In this document: in pieces, positions 7,748 through 16,059 of the stretch
How positions within the stretch are numbered: the stretch's first letter is position 1
How the letters are laid out: each line of letters starts with the position of its first letter
Origin: a virus
Length of the DNA: 46,094 nucleotides
Reading direction: 5' to 3' (one strand)
IMG/VR virus record: IMGVR_UViG_3300034683_000017
Coordinates: 1-46,094 of that record
Made by a program: the position numbers and the translations under genes
Notes under the pieces: generated by a model
Told to the model about the DNA's origin: nothing
Database searches by the model: none
Seen by the model: the letters and a program-made list of their open reading frames with translations, nothing else

Positions 7748-8164
7748 ATGTCATTAGAAAACTTTTCCACAAGTAACACGGTCATCACAATTAATGGCCG
7801 AATCATTTCTGATTTTGGTGAGTCTGACCCGCCGTACACCGACGAGCCGATTGACGCATCCACTGCGTTACGCCGTGGTCTGGGTGGTAACGCTATTCGT
7901 CTGGACCGCATCAACCCGGGTCGTCGTGTCACGCTGAACCTCAACCCCGGCTCGGCTGACTCCGCGTATATCAACGGGCTGTTTCTGAGTAAGGCTAACA
8001 TCGAGTTAACCTATACCCAGATTGGCACGCTTGACGCCGCTGTCGGTGCGGAAGGTGTGATTGTGAACGATGGTCCGCGTGGGCGTGGTGGCCAGACGAT
8101 TACCGATGACCAGTGGATTTTTGAGTTCAATTCATGGACTGCGTCAAAGGGTCCGGCAAGCTAA
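7748..8164 (+). CDS. Tail tube protein
   Basis: This 138-aa protein directly follows the sheath, is Gly- and Ser-rich and beta-like, and ends with DDQWIFEFNSWTASKG as do the tube proteins paired with DUF3383 sheaths. It polymerises to form the inner tube. A terminator follows, and then a reverse-strand gene interrupts the operon. Confidence 0.82.
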   Translation: MSLENFSTSNTVITINGRIISDFGESDPPYTDEPIDASTALRRGLGGNAIRLDRINPGRRVTLNLNPGSADSAYINGLFLSKANIELTYTQIGTLDAAVGAEGVIVNDGPRGRGGQTITDDQWIFEFNSWTASKGPAS

Positions 8165-8168
8165 ACGA

Positions 8169-8200
8169 AAGGGGCCGATTGGCCCCTTAGTTATTTTCTT
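8169..8200. terminator. Bidirectional terminator after tube gene
   Basis: An 8-bp stem AAGGGGCC/GGCCCCTT with loop GATT is followed by a T-rich tract. The hairpin at 17142 is the same except for one loop base. Both sit where a reverse-strand unit meets the rightward operon. Confidence 0.82.
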
Positions 8201-8439
8201 TTACTCCGAATGTGAAAGTCTGCCTTATCCATCATATCTTTACGCCAGCAAACGCCCGTACCCATATACGCCGGGTCGTCACTTTCCGCATAACCAAACT
8301 CATTTTCATGATACGTGCAAATCGTGTCGGTCTGCCCGTCATAAATCTGGAACTGCTCACCCTGTGCGGCGTGGGTACTGTTGCAGTAAATTGTTGCAGC
8401 CATGATGACCGCTAACTGGATTTTAAATTTGTGAATCAT
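8191..8439 (-). CDS. Secreted small protein (moron-like)
   Basis: This 82-aa protein has a clear Sec signal: basic start MIHKFK, hydrophobic core, and likely cleavage after THA at residue 24. The mature 58-residue part has two Cys that could form a disulphide in the periplasm. Start has a strong SD (AGGAG, 8 bases). It stands alone on the reverse strand between tube and tail chaperone genes, with its own palindromic promoter and terminator, the hallmark of a moron. It might alter the cell envelope (for example superinfection exclusion), but that is inference. Confidence 0.75.
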   Translation of the reverse strand: MIHKFKIQLAVIMAATIYCNSTHAAQGEQFQIYDGQTDTICTYHENEFGYAESDDPAYMGTGVCWRKDMMDKADFHIRSKRK

Positions 8440-8469
8440 TTTGTACTCTCCTGTTGTTCTGTTGGGGTG

Positions 8470-8498
8470 ACTATAGCCCGCTTTGACGCCGCCGTCAA
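8470..8498 (-). promoter_or_regulatory. Leftward promoter with perfect palindromic operator
   Basis: -35 TTGACG, 17 bases, -10 TATAGT (leftward). Operator half-sites TTGACG/CGTCAA are perfect (8483-8498). Confidence 0.85.
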
Positions 8499-8505
8499 TA
8501 ATTGA

Positions 8506-8536
8506 TTGATGATTTCGTCAAGTGTACACTGTAACG
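8506..8536 (+). promoter_or_regulatory. Rightward promoter with palindromic operator
   Basis: TTGATG-ATTT-CGTCAA at 8506-8521, with a weak -10 TGTAAC after 18 bases. It would restart the tail operon after the moron. A 13-mer TGTACACTGTAAC (8523-8535) recurs with one change upstream of the sheath gene (6569-6581). Confidence 0.5.
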
Positions 8537-8558
8537 ACTAACAACCGGAGAAATAACA

Positions 8559-8933
8559 ATGTCACTCGTTAAAACTTTTACCGCTGGCGACATCACTGTG
8601 AACGCTGCGATGCCTTCCGCATTTGAGCAGGACGAACTGTTATCCCTGGTGAGCGCACAGTTTATTGCGCACGCTGCCAACGTTTACAAAAACGGCGGTG
8701 AACTCGGTGTCAAAGATGTAACCCTGTTGCTTACCGCTGTACCACATCATATCAAGCAACGTATTGCCGAGGTACTCCTGAGCAAAGCAATGGTGGCGGG
8801 CACCAACACGAAAATCACGGTGAATGATTTCCCCGGTAAAATGATGACGCTGAACACTCTGCTGGCTGAATTATTTCTGTGGATTTACGCTGATTTTTTC
8901 GATTACGTGCAAAACGCAAACAAAGACGAGTAA
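8559..8933 (+). CDS. Tail assembly chaperone, short form (G)
   Basis: This 124-aa protein lies between tail tube and tape measure, the fixed position of tail assembly chaperones. It is predicted mostly helical from about residue 20. Near its end the codons GAT TTT TTC contain the classic slippery heptamer T-TTT-TTC (8894-8900), so a fraction of ribosomes should enter the -1 frame and make the longer form. It probably coats the tape measure during tail assembly. Confidence 0.78.
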   Translation: MSLVKTFTAGDITVNAAMPSAFEQDELLSLVSAQFIAHAANVYKNGGELGVKDVTLLLTAVPHHIKQRIAEVLLSKAMVAGTNTKITVNDFPGKMMTLNTLLAELFLWIYADFFDYVQNANKDE

Positions 8934-9142
8934 AAGACACCGGGCGACGCAGCCCGGTCAACTGGTACTTTATGCGGGTTTGCACGGGTATCGAGGGAGT
9001 GTGCCCACCTCTTTGTACGTGGGCACAGTTAAAAGATGGTACAATATCGCTTGCTGAAGTCGAACAATTTCACTTTGCGATGGATGAATTGCAGGGTAAG
9101 TATATTGAGGCGATAAACAATGCAAGAAATTCCGCTAAATAA
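8559..9142 (+). CDS. Tail assembly chaperone, -1 frameshift product (G-T)
   Basis: After the slippery T-TTT-TTC at 8894-8900, the -1 frame stays open for 80 codons to TAA at 9140-9142, giving 194 aa. The T part starts with a basic segment (LRAKRKQRRVKD) and has an ordered-looking body (SPVNWYFMRVCTGIEG, then ISLAEVEQFHFAMDELQGKY). It fills what would otherwise be an empty gap and overlaps the next gene by 23 bases. This is the well-known G/GT arrangement of phage tails. Confidence 0.8.
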
Positions 9143-9416
9143 CGGTGCGGCCAACTCCCATCAGACCTTCACGGTCAAGCTGGGCGATAACGTTCTCGAC
9201 TTTGCGCTGGATTACATCAGCTATACCGACAAGCCCGCGTGGACAATGACTGTCTCACAGGATGGTGTTAATTACATCACCGGCGCAATGCTTGTTCCAA
9301 ACGCTGAGGTCAGTAAAGCATACCGCGCCGGACTGGGTCGCTTCTTCTTTGTGGGCGATGAGGTAACCATCGACAACCTCGGTGTTGATAATCATCTTCT
9401 GTGGGTGCCCGAATAA
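9120..9416 (+). CDS. Small baseplate/tail protein (plug-like)
   Basis: This 98-aa protein starts MQEIPLNNGAANSHQTFTV, like the short DUF6983-type baseplate plug proteins of myoviruses, and is beta-rich. It overlaps the end of the chaperone frameshift product and shares one base with the tape measure start. In related phages this gene commonly sits near the tape measure and hub. The role is inferred. Confidence 0.6.
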   Translation: MQEIPLNNGAANSHQTFTVKLGDNVLDFALDYISYTDKPAWTMTVSQDGVNYITGAMLVPNAEVSKAYRAGLGRFFFVGDEVTIDNLGVDNHLLWVPE

Positions 9417-10711
9417 TGGCTAACATCATCACGCAGTTCCTCATCGGTCTCGGCATCTCTTACGATGGTAAAGGTGCTGAACAGGCTGAAAAAGATATCG
9501 ACAACCTCGGCAAATCGGCGGAGCAAGCCGGTAGTCGGATGGACGATGTCGGCAAGTCCCTCGACCAGGGTGTTAAAACCGGTGTAGAAAATTCAAAATC
9601 ACGCATCATGAGTCTGGTCGCCACGTTCAAAGGTGCCGGACTTGCGATGTCCGGTGTTGCCGCAGGTGTCGGCGCAGCGTGGGCGTTTGAGTCGAAGAAA
9701 GCGCAACAGGCTTACGACCTGAACAACCAGCTTGCAACCAGTCAGTTCGGACCAACTGAGGTTTACGGACTTGGCGCACTGGCCGAACAGCGCGGTGGCG
9801 ACCGGCAGGCAACGACAAACAGCCTTTTAAATATCGAGCGTGGGATTAACCGCATTCAGACTGGTGACGCCGGGATGATTCAGCAACTGGCGGTTGCGGG
9901 AATCCGTGTCGATAACCCCACAGGGCGTACACGCGAGGATATTTACAGTGACATCGCCGGGCAGTTCCAGCGCCTCGATACGACGCGTCAGAGCAACGTA
10001 GCGGATATTTTAGGCCTCGACCCGGCCACCGTCAGAGTATGGCAGGAGTTCGGCGCTACAACGCTGGAAGTGTCAAAAGCCCGTGCCGCTGAACTGGGTT
10101 ACACTGAGAAACATAATGCAGCGCTGGACGCAATCAATCAGACCATTCTCGACACACAGCAGAAAATGGAAGGACTGGGTAACAGCATTGCCGACATCCT
10201 TGCACCCAGCGTTAAAACCCTGTCTGACAGTTTCCTATCTGCTGCCACGGGTTTTACAAACTGGCTGAAAGCACACCCCGATTTACCGACAGATATCGTA
10301 AGTGGCAACTGGTACGATAAGTATATTGTTGGTAGTGCCAATGATACGGCAGAGTGGATCAAGGAGAAAACAGGCTTCGACACTCGGAACATTGGGAGGT
10401 CTTTTAGCGCTGAGAATAATCCACCAAAACCAGATTACGACTATACCCGGAAGCCGAAAGATAAAAGTATAACCAACGACGGTTCATATGGCGCTGAAGC
10501 GAGTCCGATGACCGATAACTACGCTCAGCAAAGTCGGCAACTGAGTCAGATTATGGAGTCCATAAATCGTCCGATTCAGCTTAACGGTAATTTCACCACA
10601 CAGGGTGACGTAATACTGGACGGTAACGCAATTGGCCGTTACACCGTGAATCATCTTGAGACGCAGGTATATCCACAGGCAATCGACCAGACCCGGCAAA
10701 GGAGTTACTGA
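9416..10711 (+). CDS. Tail tape measure protein
   Basis: This 431-aa protein starts at the ATG sharing a base with the previous stop. It has an N-terminal helical coiled-coil-like part (AEQAEKDIDNLGKSAEQAGS), a hydrophobic Gly/Ala segment near 80 (GAGLAMSGVAAGVGAAWAF), a long helical middle and an acidic low-complexity C-terminal part. This is short for a tape measure, so the tail should be short for a myovirus. It sets tube length and may help DNA cross the membrane. Confidence 0.82.
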   Translation: MANIITQFLIGLGISYDGKGAEQAEKDIDNLGKSAEQAGSRMDDVGKSLDQGVKTGVENSKSRIMSLVATFKGAGLAMSGVAAGVGAAWAFESKKAQQAYDLNNQLATSQFGPTEVYGLGALAEQRGGDRQATTNSLLNIERGINRIQTGDAGMIQQLAVAGIRVDNPTGRTREDIYSDIAGQFQRLDTTRQSNVADILGLDPATVRVWQEFGATTLEVSKARAAELGYTEKHNAALDAINQTILDTQQKMEGLGNSIADILAPSVKTLSDSFLSAATGFTNWLKAHPDLPTDIVSGNWYDKYIVGSANDTAEWIKEKTGFDTRNIGRSFSAENNPPKPDYDYTRKPKDKSITNDGSYGAEASPMTDNYAQQSRQLSQIMESINRPIQLNGNFTTQGDVILDGNAIGRYTVNHLETQVYPQAIDQTRQRSY

Positions 10712-10713
10712 CA

Positions 10714-12138
10714 ATGGATTTGCGCCAGTATGAGATACTCATTGATACAAAGAATTTTATCACTCAGTCTTACCCGATGCTCCGGTGCTCGTTCGATGTA
10801 ACAACGTATACCGGCGACAGCCTGAGTACCTGTGAGTTTCGCTTGTGGAACCTTGCGCCAACAACGAAGATTGAACCGAATCAGACCGTTGTTTTTCGCG
10901 CCGGGTATCAGTCGCGCATCGGTCAGATTTTCACCGGATTTGTCACTAACGTTTTCACTATTCGCGACGGTACTGACATTATCACCCGTGTGACGTGTCG
11001 CAGTGGCAGTAACGTGCTCGACGGCGGGACAACGAGCGCAAGTTTCGGTAAGAGCGTGACATTGTTTGACGTCCTGACCAGTCTCGCGCAGGACTGGTCG
11101 AAGCCGTTATACCTTGTCAATAGTGTGGACAAATTTAACTCTATTGTCATGGCTGGTGGCTACAACGTCAGCTCCGATATCAGTAAGGAACTCGACATCC
11201 TGGCTAAAGCATACGGCTTCGAGTGGCATTTGTACGCCGGACAGGTGTTCGTCGGATTCCCATCTGATGACCGTAAAGCCACGCCCATCAAAATCAGTTC
11301 CGCGACCGGGATGATTGACGCGCCCACGCTTCACGGCGGCATCGACGGTGTATTCTGCGACGTTAAAATGCGTCTTGACCCCCGTATGACACCTGCATCG
11401 GTACTTAATATCGAGTCAAAATGGCCCAAATTTGATTTCGGCGCGGTGGAATTCCAGACAACCGTTGACGCTAAACTGGAAGGTGACTGGAACGTTCAGA
11501 CCATTCAGCACACTGGCGATACACATGGCCCCGACTGGTATACGTTTGTCAAAGCTGTACGTGCCGGGTCAATGGATACCACCACCACATCGAGTGATGT
11601 CGGCAATCGTCTTATTTATGGGCGTGTTGGCGTGCAGGGTGAGGATGCCAGTCAGCAGCAGGACTTCCGTACTGAGGTACGTAAACTTGGACAAAGTCTG
11701 GGTATCAGTCCAAACTGGATTATGGCTGTGATCTCCGCAGAGTCTAACTTCAATCCGCAATCAAAGAACAGTAAATCTGGTGCAGTGGGCCTGATTCAGT
11801 TTACTAATGCTGGCTGGACGAGTGCGTTTCAGAGTAAGTATGGTCGTAATAAAAATATCATCCTGTCAATGACTGCAGCCGAACAGGTCAGAGGTCCTTG
11901 TACTGATTATCTCAATCAGTACAAGGGGCGTTATAAGACAATGGGCGATGTGTACATGGCTATATTTAGTCCGGCATTCATCGGTAAACCTGCCACTACC
12001 GTGATGTACACATCACCGTCCAGAGCGTACAATCAAAACGCAGGGCTTGACACGGACCATAAGGGTTACATTACTGTCGGTGACGTGTGGCGGCGTGTTG
12101 AGGAACGATTCAGACAAGGTAAGGCGTACATGTTATGA
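10714..12138 (+). CDS. Baseplate hub fused to lytic transglycosylase
   Basis: A 474-aa two-part protein. Residues 1-300 look like a gpD/gp27-type hub (LRQYEILIDTKNFITQ, beta-rich). Residues 310-470 are an SLT lytic transglycosylase domain: LGISPNWIMAVISAESNFNP with the catalytic Glu of SAESNF, then GAVGLIQFT. It should cut peptidoglycan locally when the tail contracts. Fusion of hub and wall-degrading domain is known in other phages, but often the enzyme is separate. It overlaps the next gene by 4 bases. Confidence 0.85.
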   Translation: MDLRQYEILIDTKNFITQSYPMLRCSFDVTTYTGDSLSTCEFRLWNLAPTTKIEPNQTVVFRAGYQSRIGQIFTGFVTNVFTIRDGTDIITRVTCRSGSNVLDGGTTSASFGKSVTLFDVLTSLAQDWSKPLYLVNSVDKFNSIVMAGGYNVSSDISKELDILAKAYGFEWHLYAGQVFVGFPSDDRKATPIKISSATGMIDAPTLHGGIDGVFCDVKMRLDPRMTPASVLNIESKWPKFDFGAVEFQTTVDAKLEGDWNVQTIQHTGDTHGPDWYTFVKAVRAGSMDTTTTSSDVGNRLIYGRVGVQGEDASQQQDFRTEVRKLGQSLGISPNWIMAVISAESNFNPQSKNSKSGAVGLIQFTNAGWTSAFQSKYGRNKNIILSMTAAEQVRGPCTDYLNQYKGRYKTMGDVYMAIFSPAFIGKPATTVMYTSPSRAYNQNAGLDTDHKGYITVGDVWRRVEERFRQGKAYML

Positions 12139-12785
12139 GTTTAATTAACCTTCTGGTAAAGCGCGGCCCACAGCTTGGGTCGCTTCAGTTCGATGCCGTC
12201 CTGTCTGATGACCTTGACGCCAGTGTGGATATCGTGCAGTACCCCATTGAGACAGGTACGCCAATCGCAGACCACATTATCTATCAGCCTATTCGTTACA
12301 CGATGACAGGTGCGGTATCGAACAACCCGCTGAAAGTCAGCATTACCGATTTCACCGGGGCATTAACAAATCTCGTCGATGATAATCCGTTCATTGCAGC
12401 AGGTGCTGGTCTGTTCGCGGGGTGGTTGAGTGGTTCAAATGAAACTCGCTCTAGTACAACACTGAACACTTTGCTTGATTTCATGTACTCCGGTCAGGTA
12501 TTCACGGTGGATACGGGCGAAATTACGCTGAACAATATGATCATTCGGCGTATCGGGCGCTCTAAAGACCCGGAGAATGAAAACGGACTAATATTTGTTG
12601 CCGAACTGCAGCAGATTGTCACGCTTGACCGCGTGGCGAACGGTTCACAACCGGCACAGTATCAGCTGAACAGTAACGACGTTTCCAGCACATCCATATC
12701 CGGACTGATTGAGCGCGGTTACATTAATGTGAAGACAGCCGCAACGAATGTTGCCAGCCAGGTTACGACACTTTTGGATTTGTAA
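12135..12785 (+). CDS. Baseplate protein (Dit-like N-terminus)
   Basis: This 216-aa protein starts LINLLVKRGPQLGSLQFDAV and contains DHIIYQPIRYTMTGAVSNN, a pattern of Dit-like baseplate proteins that link tube and hub. It overlaps the hub gene. It is the last gene before a 355-base gap, after which the baseplate genes resume. Confidence 0.68.
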   Translation: MSLINLLVKRGPQLGSLQFDAVLSDDLDASVDIVQYPIETGTPIADHIIYQPIRYTMTGAVSNNPLKVSITDFTGALTNLVDDNPFIAAGAGLFAGWLSGSNETRSSTTLNTLLDFMYSGQVFTVDTGEITLNNMIIRRIGRSKDPENENGLIFVAELQQIVTLDRVANGSQPAQYQLNSNDVSSTSISGLIERGYINVKTAATNVASQVTTLLDL

Positions 12786-12810
12786 AAAAAAGCCCGCCAC
12801 GGAGGGCGGG
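12783..12810 (-). terminator. Leftward intrinsic terminator
   Basis: Stem CCCGCC/GGCGGG (12793-12798 with 12805-12810). The A-run lies on its left, so the T tract follows only when read leftward. This implies a leftward transcript coming from the 12.8-13.1 kb gap. Confidence 0.75.
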
Positions 12811-13086
12811 TGAACGCTACAGAGAGATGATACAGCAGGCTGGGTAGTTCAGGTAAGGGTTGTCCCTTAACTCAACTATCTCGCTATCATTGTCACGTTT
12901 CGCAACTGTTGTTATGTTTCACAACATTACTCCAGTCACTTACGGCTTACCCGTCAGCAAGATTGGACCACCTCGCTCGATGGTTACAACAGGGAATAGC
13001 GCCTAATGGTTAACAATCATCTGGTAGCTTGCCCCGCGAAGAACGGCCACCAGCTATTCGTGCGTTCCTGTGAATGAATAATTACA
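12811..13086 (-). other. Gap with possible small leftward transcript
   Basis: No intact gene was found. The gap is bounded on the right by the palindromic promoter at 13087-13115, which also reads leftward (TTGACA, 16 bases, TAATTA), and on the left by a leftward terminator. It holds an 8-bp hairpin CTGGTAGC/GCCACCAG (13021-13053). A leftward frame without a start codon ends in KRDNDSEIVELRDNPYLNY near the terminator. It could be a structured RNA or a decayed small gene. Confidence 0.45.
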
Positions 13087-13115
13087 TTGTTTGACGTGAG
13101 TGTCAATAGTATACT
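13087..13115 (+). promoter_or_regulatory. Promoter with palindromic operator before spike gene
   Basis: -35 TTGTTT (13087), 17 bases, -10 TATACT (13110). The operator TTGACG-TGAG-TGTCAA lies at 13091-13106, inside the spacer. Leftward, TTGACA can act as -35 for the gap transcript. Confidence 0.7.
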
Positions 13116-13141
13116 TGACATTATTTTCACAGGAGGGTGAC

Positions 13142-13879
13142 ATGACCGACATTAACCAGCGCCGCTCGTTTTTACAGAACGTCACCAATGACACGTTTTT
13201 CGAGAACATGAAGGACGTGTACACGTGTATCCCAGGTTACGTGCTGACGTTCGACCCGGACACACAGCGCGCACAAATCCAACTGGGGATAACCCGGACC
13301 GATGATGTCGCTAAAACCACTTTCGACCCACCGCCCATCGTGGACGTTCCCGTAAGTTTTCCGGGTGACGACTTCGTACTGGAATTTGCTATCAATCCGG
13401 GTTGTGAGGGTATGGTACATTTCAGTCAACGTTGCATTGATGGATGGAAGCAGACTGGCGGCATTGCTGCTAATCCCGTTAAACGCTTTCACCACAAACA
13501 GGACGCAATGTTCGTACCGGGAATCCGTTCACTGACTAATGTCATTGCTAACTTTGCAAATAGCGGTATACGCATTCGTGATGCATTGGGTAACCGTTAC
13601 GTCTGGATTAAAAACGACAACAGTATTGAGATTAAAAACGCGTCCGCAACCACAACATACGCGGGGGATGGAACCATTACCACGCAAAATAACAGCGGAC
13701 ACATGACTCTGATGGCTGATGGCAATGTAGACATTAATGGTGTTATTATTACACCACAGGGTCAGATTACGTTGCCGGGTACTGGTGGTTTGAAACTTGC
13801 GAACGGCATTGATGCTGAAACTCACAGACACACAGGTGTAACAACGGGTTCAGGAACTTCCGGAGGGCCAACAAATTGA
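13142..13879 (+). CDS. Baseplate central spike protein (gp138/gp45-like)
   Basis: This 245-aa protein is read from the ATG at 13142, which has a perfect AGGAGG SD; the longer frame would start before the transcript. The N-terminal part resembles the gp138 OB-fold family (CIPGYVLTFDPDTQRAQIQL). A repetitive beta region follows, then the tip HRHTGVTTGSGTSGGPT, the His-x-His metal-binding apex of membrane-piercing spikes. It punctures the outer membrane on tail contraction. Confidence 0.85.
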   Translation: MTDINQRRSFLQNVTNDTFFENMKDVYTCIPGYVLTFDPDTQRAQIQLGITRTDDVAKTTFDPPPIVDVPVSFPGDDFVLEFAINPGCEGMVHFSQRCIDGWKQTGGIAANPVKRFHHKQDAMFVPGIRSLTNVIANFANSGIRIRDALGNRYVWIKNDNSIEIKNASATTTYAGDGTITTQNNSGHMTLMADGNVDINGVIITPQGQITLPGTGGLKLANGIDAETHRHTGVTTGSGTSGGPTN

Positions 13880-14223
13880 CAGTCCGTAAACTTGATGAAA
13901 ACGGTGATATTGTCACTCGGGGGTCAGTATTTCTCACCGGTCAAACCGAAATTGAGCAGACTATCCGTACCCGCTTGAGATTGTTCCTGGGTGAATATTT
14001 TCGTGATATTACTGATGGTACTCCCTGGTTTCAGGAGATACTTAACAAACAAACTTCTATGGATGTCCGCGAAGCGCGCCTCCGTGAGCGCATCGCTGGT
14101 ACTCCGGGCGTCCAGCAGTTAACCAGTTTTAGTACGAACTTTGACATCGACAACAAAACTTATACGGTCACCGCGAGCGTGTTGACCTCCTACGGATTAT
14201 CAACGGTGACCGAGAATGGCTGA
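13876..14223 (+). CDS. Baseplate wedge protein (gp25/gpW-like)
   Basis: This 115-aa protein starts with TTG overlapping the spike stop (SD GGAGGG, 8 bases away). It contains TEIEQTIRTRLRLFLGEYF followed by a Pro/Trp motif (GTPWF), the core of gp25-like baseplate proteins. Immediately followed by the J-like gene, as in P2-type baseplate operons. Confidence 0.78.
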   Translation: MTVRKLDENGDIVTRGSVFLTGQTEIEQTIRTRLRLFLGEYFRDITDGTPWFQEILNKQTSMDVREARLRERIAGTPGVQQLTSFSTNFDIDNKTYTVTASVLTSYGLSTVTENG

Positions 14224-15418
14224 ATTAACCAGTACCGGCTATAGCGTAAAATCACAGAATGACTGGTTCGATGAAGAAAAACAGTTATATCTGGATATCG
14301 ACAGTAACTGGAATCTCGACCCGTCCACCCCCGATGGGTTGAAGATAGCGCACGATGCTGAAATCTTCTCCGCGCTCGACGAAGTGTTGCAACAGGCGTA
14401 CAACTCCAAAGACCCGAACAAAGCTAGTGGCTACGACCTCGACGTGATTTGCGCGCTGACAGGTACCGTCAGGAGTGAAGGCACTGCGTCCACTGTTACC
14501 GGGTTCGTATTAACGGGCACCCCTGGTACTCAGGTTCCCGCAGGTACACGCTTTGAATCATCTGTCACAGGTTATCGATTCACTCTTGACCAGACGTGGA
14601 CGCTGGATAATTCAGGCACCGCAACGGTCGATATCACCTGTACCACGGTTGGTGAAATCGAAGCGGATGCCAACACCATTACAACAATCGTGGACACAGT
14701 TGCAGGTCTGGTGTCAGTTAACAACCCTACTCCCGCAACACCCGGCACAGCTGCCGAATCGGATGGGTCACTACGCGTAAAACGCGCGACAGCAGTGGGT
14801 CGCCCGGGTAACAACCAAATCGATTCGATGCTGGGCGAATTGTACGCCGTAGATGGTACGCGTCGGGTAAGTGTGTATGAGAATGACACCAATACTACCG
14901 ACTCTAACGGCTTACCTCCACACAGTATCGCGCCGATTATCGATGGTGGTACTGATGCGGATGTGGCGATGGCTATCTACACCAAGAAAACCCCCGGTGT
15001 GGCACTTTATCAGGCTGGAACACCCGTTAGCGTGGATGTGGCCAGTCCGACATATCCTGACAATGTGAAGACTATTAAGTTCAGTCGTCCAGAATATGTA
15101 GATATGGTGATTGCGGTCACAATTAAAAATGATGGGTCACTACCGAGTAATACTGAGGATTTAATCCGGGACGCATTTATTGAGTTTGCTGCGGGTGGAT
15201 TGGTACCGGCTGAGTTCGGGTTCAAAGTGGACGGGTTCGACATTGGCGAAACAGTGCCGTACAGCACGCTTTACACACCGATTAACAAAGTCATTGGACA
15301 ATATGGTAACAGCTATGTACAGACGTTGACGGTGAACGGTGGAACGAGCAACGTTACAATCGCGTTCAATGAACTGTCACGCTGGACAAGATCTAACATC
15401 ACGGTGACGCTGGTATGA
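14216..15418 (+). CDS. Baseplate J-like protein
   Basis: This 400-aa protein has features of the baseplate J family: GLKIAHDAEIFSALDEVLQQ near 42, DLDVICALTGTVRSEGTAS near 75, the TGTPGTQVPAGTRFES turn near 100 and the VKRATAVGRPGNNQIDSM helix. Length is usual for the family. It forms wedges with the gp25-like and DUF2612-like proteins, whose genes overlap it on either side. Confidence 0.88.
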   Translation: MAELTSTGYSVKSQNDWFDEEKQLYLDIDSNWNLDPSTPDGLKIAHDAEIFSALDEVLQQAYNSKDPNKASGYDLDVICALTGTVRSEGTASTVTGFVLTGTPGTQVPAGTRFESSVTGYRFTLDQTWTLDNSGTATVDITCTTVGEIEADANTITTIVDTVAGLVSVNNPTPATPGTAAESDGSLRVKRATAVGRPGNNQIDSMLGELYAVDGTRRVSVYENDTNTTDSNGLPPHSIAPIIDGGTDADVAMAIYTKKTPGVALYQAGTPVSVDVASPTYPDNVKTIKFSRPEYVDMVIAVTIKNDGSLPSNTEDLIRDAFIEFAAGGLVPAEFGFKVDGFDIGETVPYSTLYTPINKVIGQYGNSYVQTLTVNGGTSNVTIAFNELSRWTRSNITVTLV

Positions 15419-16056
15419 ATATTCCTGACCGTATTTACGCCCAATACCGTACTAAGCCGAAAGCGGTTGCATGGTATCAAATCACACGTAAACTTGCGGC
15501 GGAACTGGAAGACCCCGCAACCGCAGTTCGCGTGATGTACAACATTGACACAGCGGTCGGCGAACAGCTAAACATTATCGGTCGTATCGTGGTTGTTGAC
15601 CGTACTTTCACGGGGGAAGTCGCACTTAATCCCGGATTATTTGCCGATCCAGATGGTGCAGAATTTGGTGATGAAGAAGCCGTATTTGCTGCGCCATATA
15701 TTGACCAGGACGGCCAGATGTCAGATGACTTGTATCGTCTGGTTATCAAGTCGAAAATCATTAAAAATAACTCAGATGCAACCATTGATTCCATTCTTTA
15801 CGGTATGAATTTTCTTCTTCCTCACGCGGAAGTATTACGTGTTACGGATGGGGAAGACATGTCGTTTAGCGTGGAATTCTATGGTCGAATTACCAATCTT
15901 GAAAGATGGGCGTTATTGAACGCCAAATTAGTACCAAAGCCACAGGGGGTTCGTTTTAACGGTTTCCTTGAGGGGTTGGATTATGTACAATTCGGTGATG
16001 ATACTGAGGAATTTGGTGACACCTCTGCCGAGTTTGTCGGACTAACTGGAGTCTAA
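15415..16056 (+). CDS. Baseplate wedge protein (DUF2612 type)
   Basis: This 213-aa protein matches the DUF2612 pattern: AVRVMYNIDTAVGEQLNIIG near 40, DDLYRLVIKSKIIKNNSDA near 105, and a C-terminal FGDDTEEFGDTSAEFVG segment. In place after a J-like gene it is the equivalent of gpI, the outer wedge to which fibres attach. Confidence 0.8.
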   Translation: MNIPDRIYAQYRTKPKAVAWYQITRKLAAELEDPATAVRVMYNIDTAVGEQLNIIGRIVVVDRTFTGEVALNPGLFADPDGAEFGDEEAVFAAPYIDQDGQMSDDLYRLVIKSKIIKNNSDATIDSILYGMNFLLPHAEVLRVTDGEDMSFSVEFYGRITNLERWALLNAKLVPKPQGVRFNGFLEGLDYVQFGDDTEEFGDTSAEFVGLTGV

Positions 16057-16059
16057 ATA

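Noticed and set aside
7411-8001. 196-codon minus ORF opposite sheath and tube
   Set aside because: Crosses two real genes and the gap between them, with no SD or known domain.
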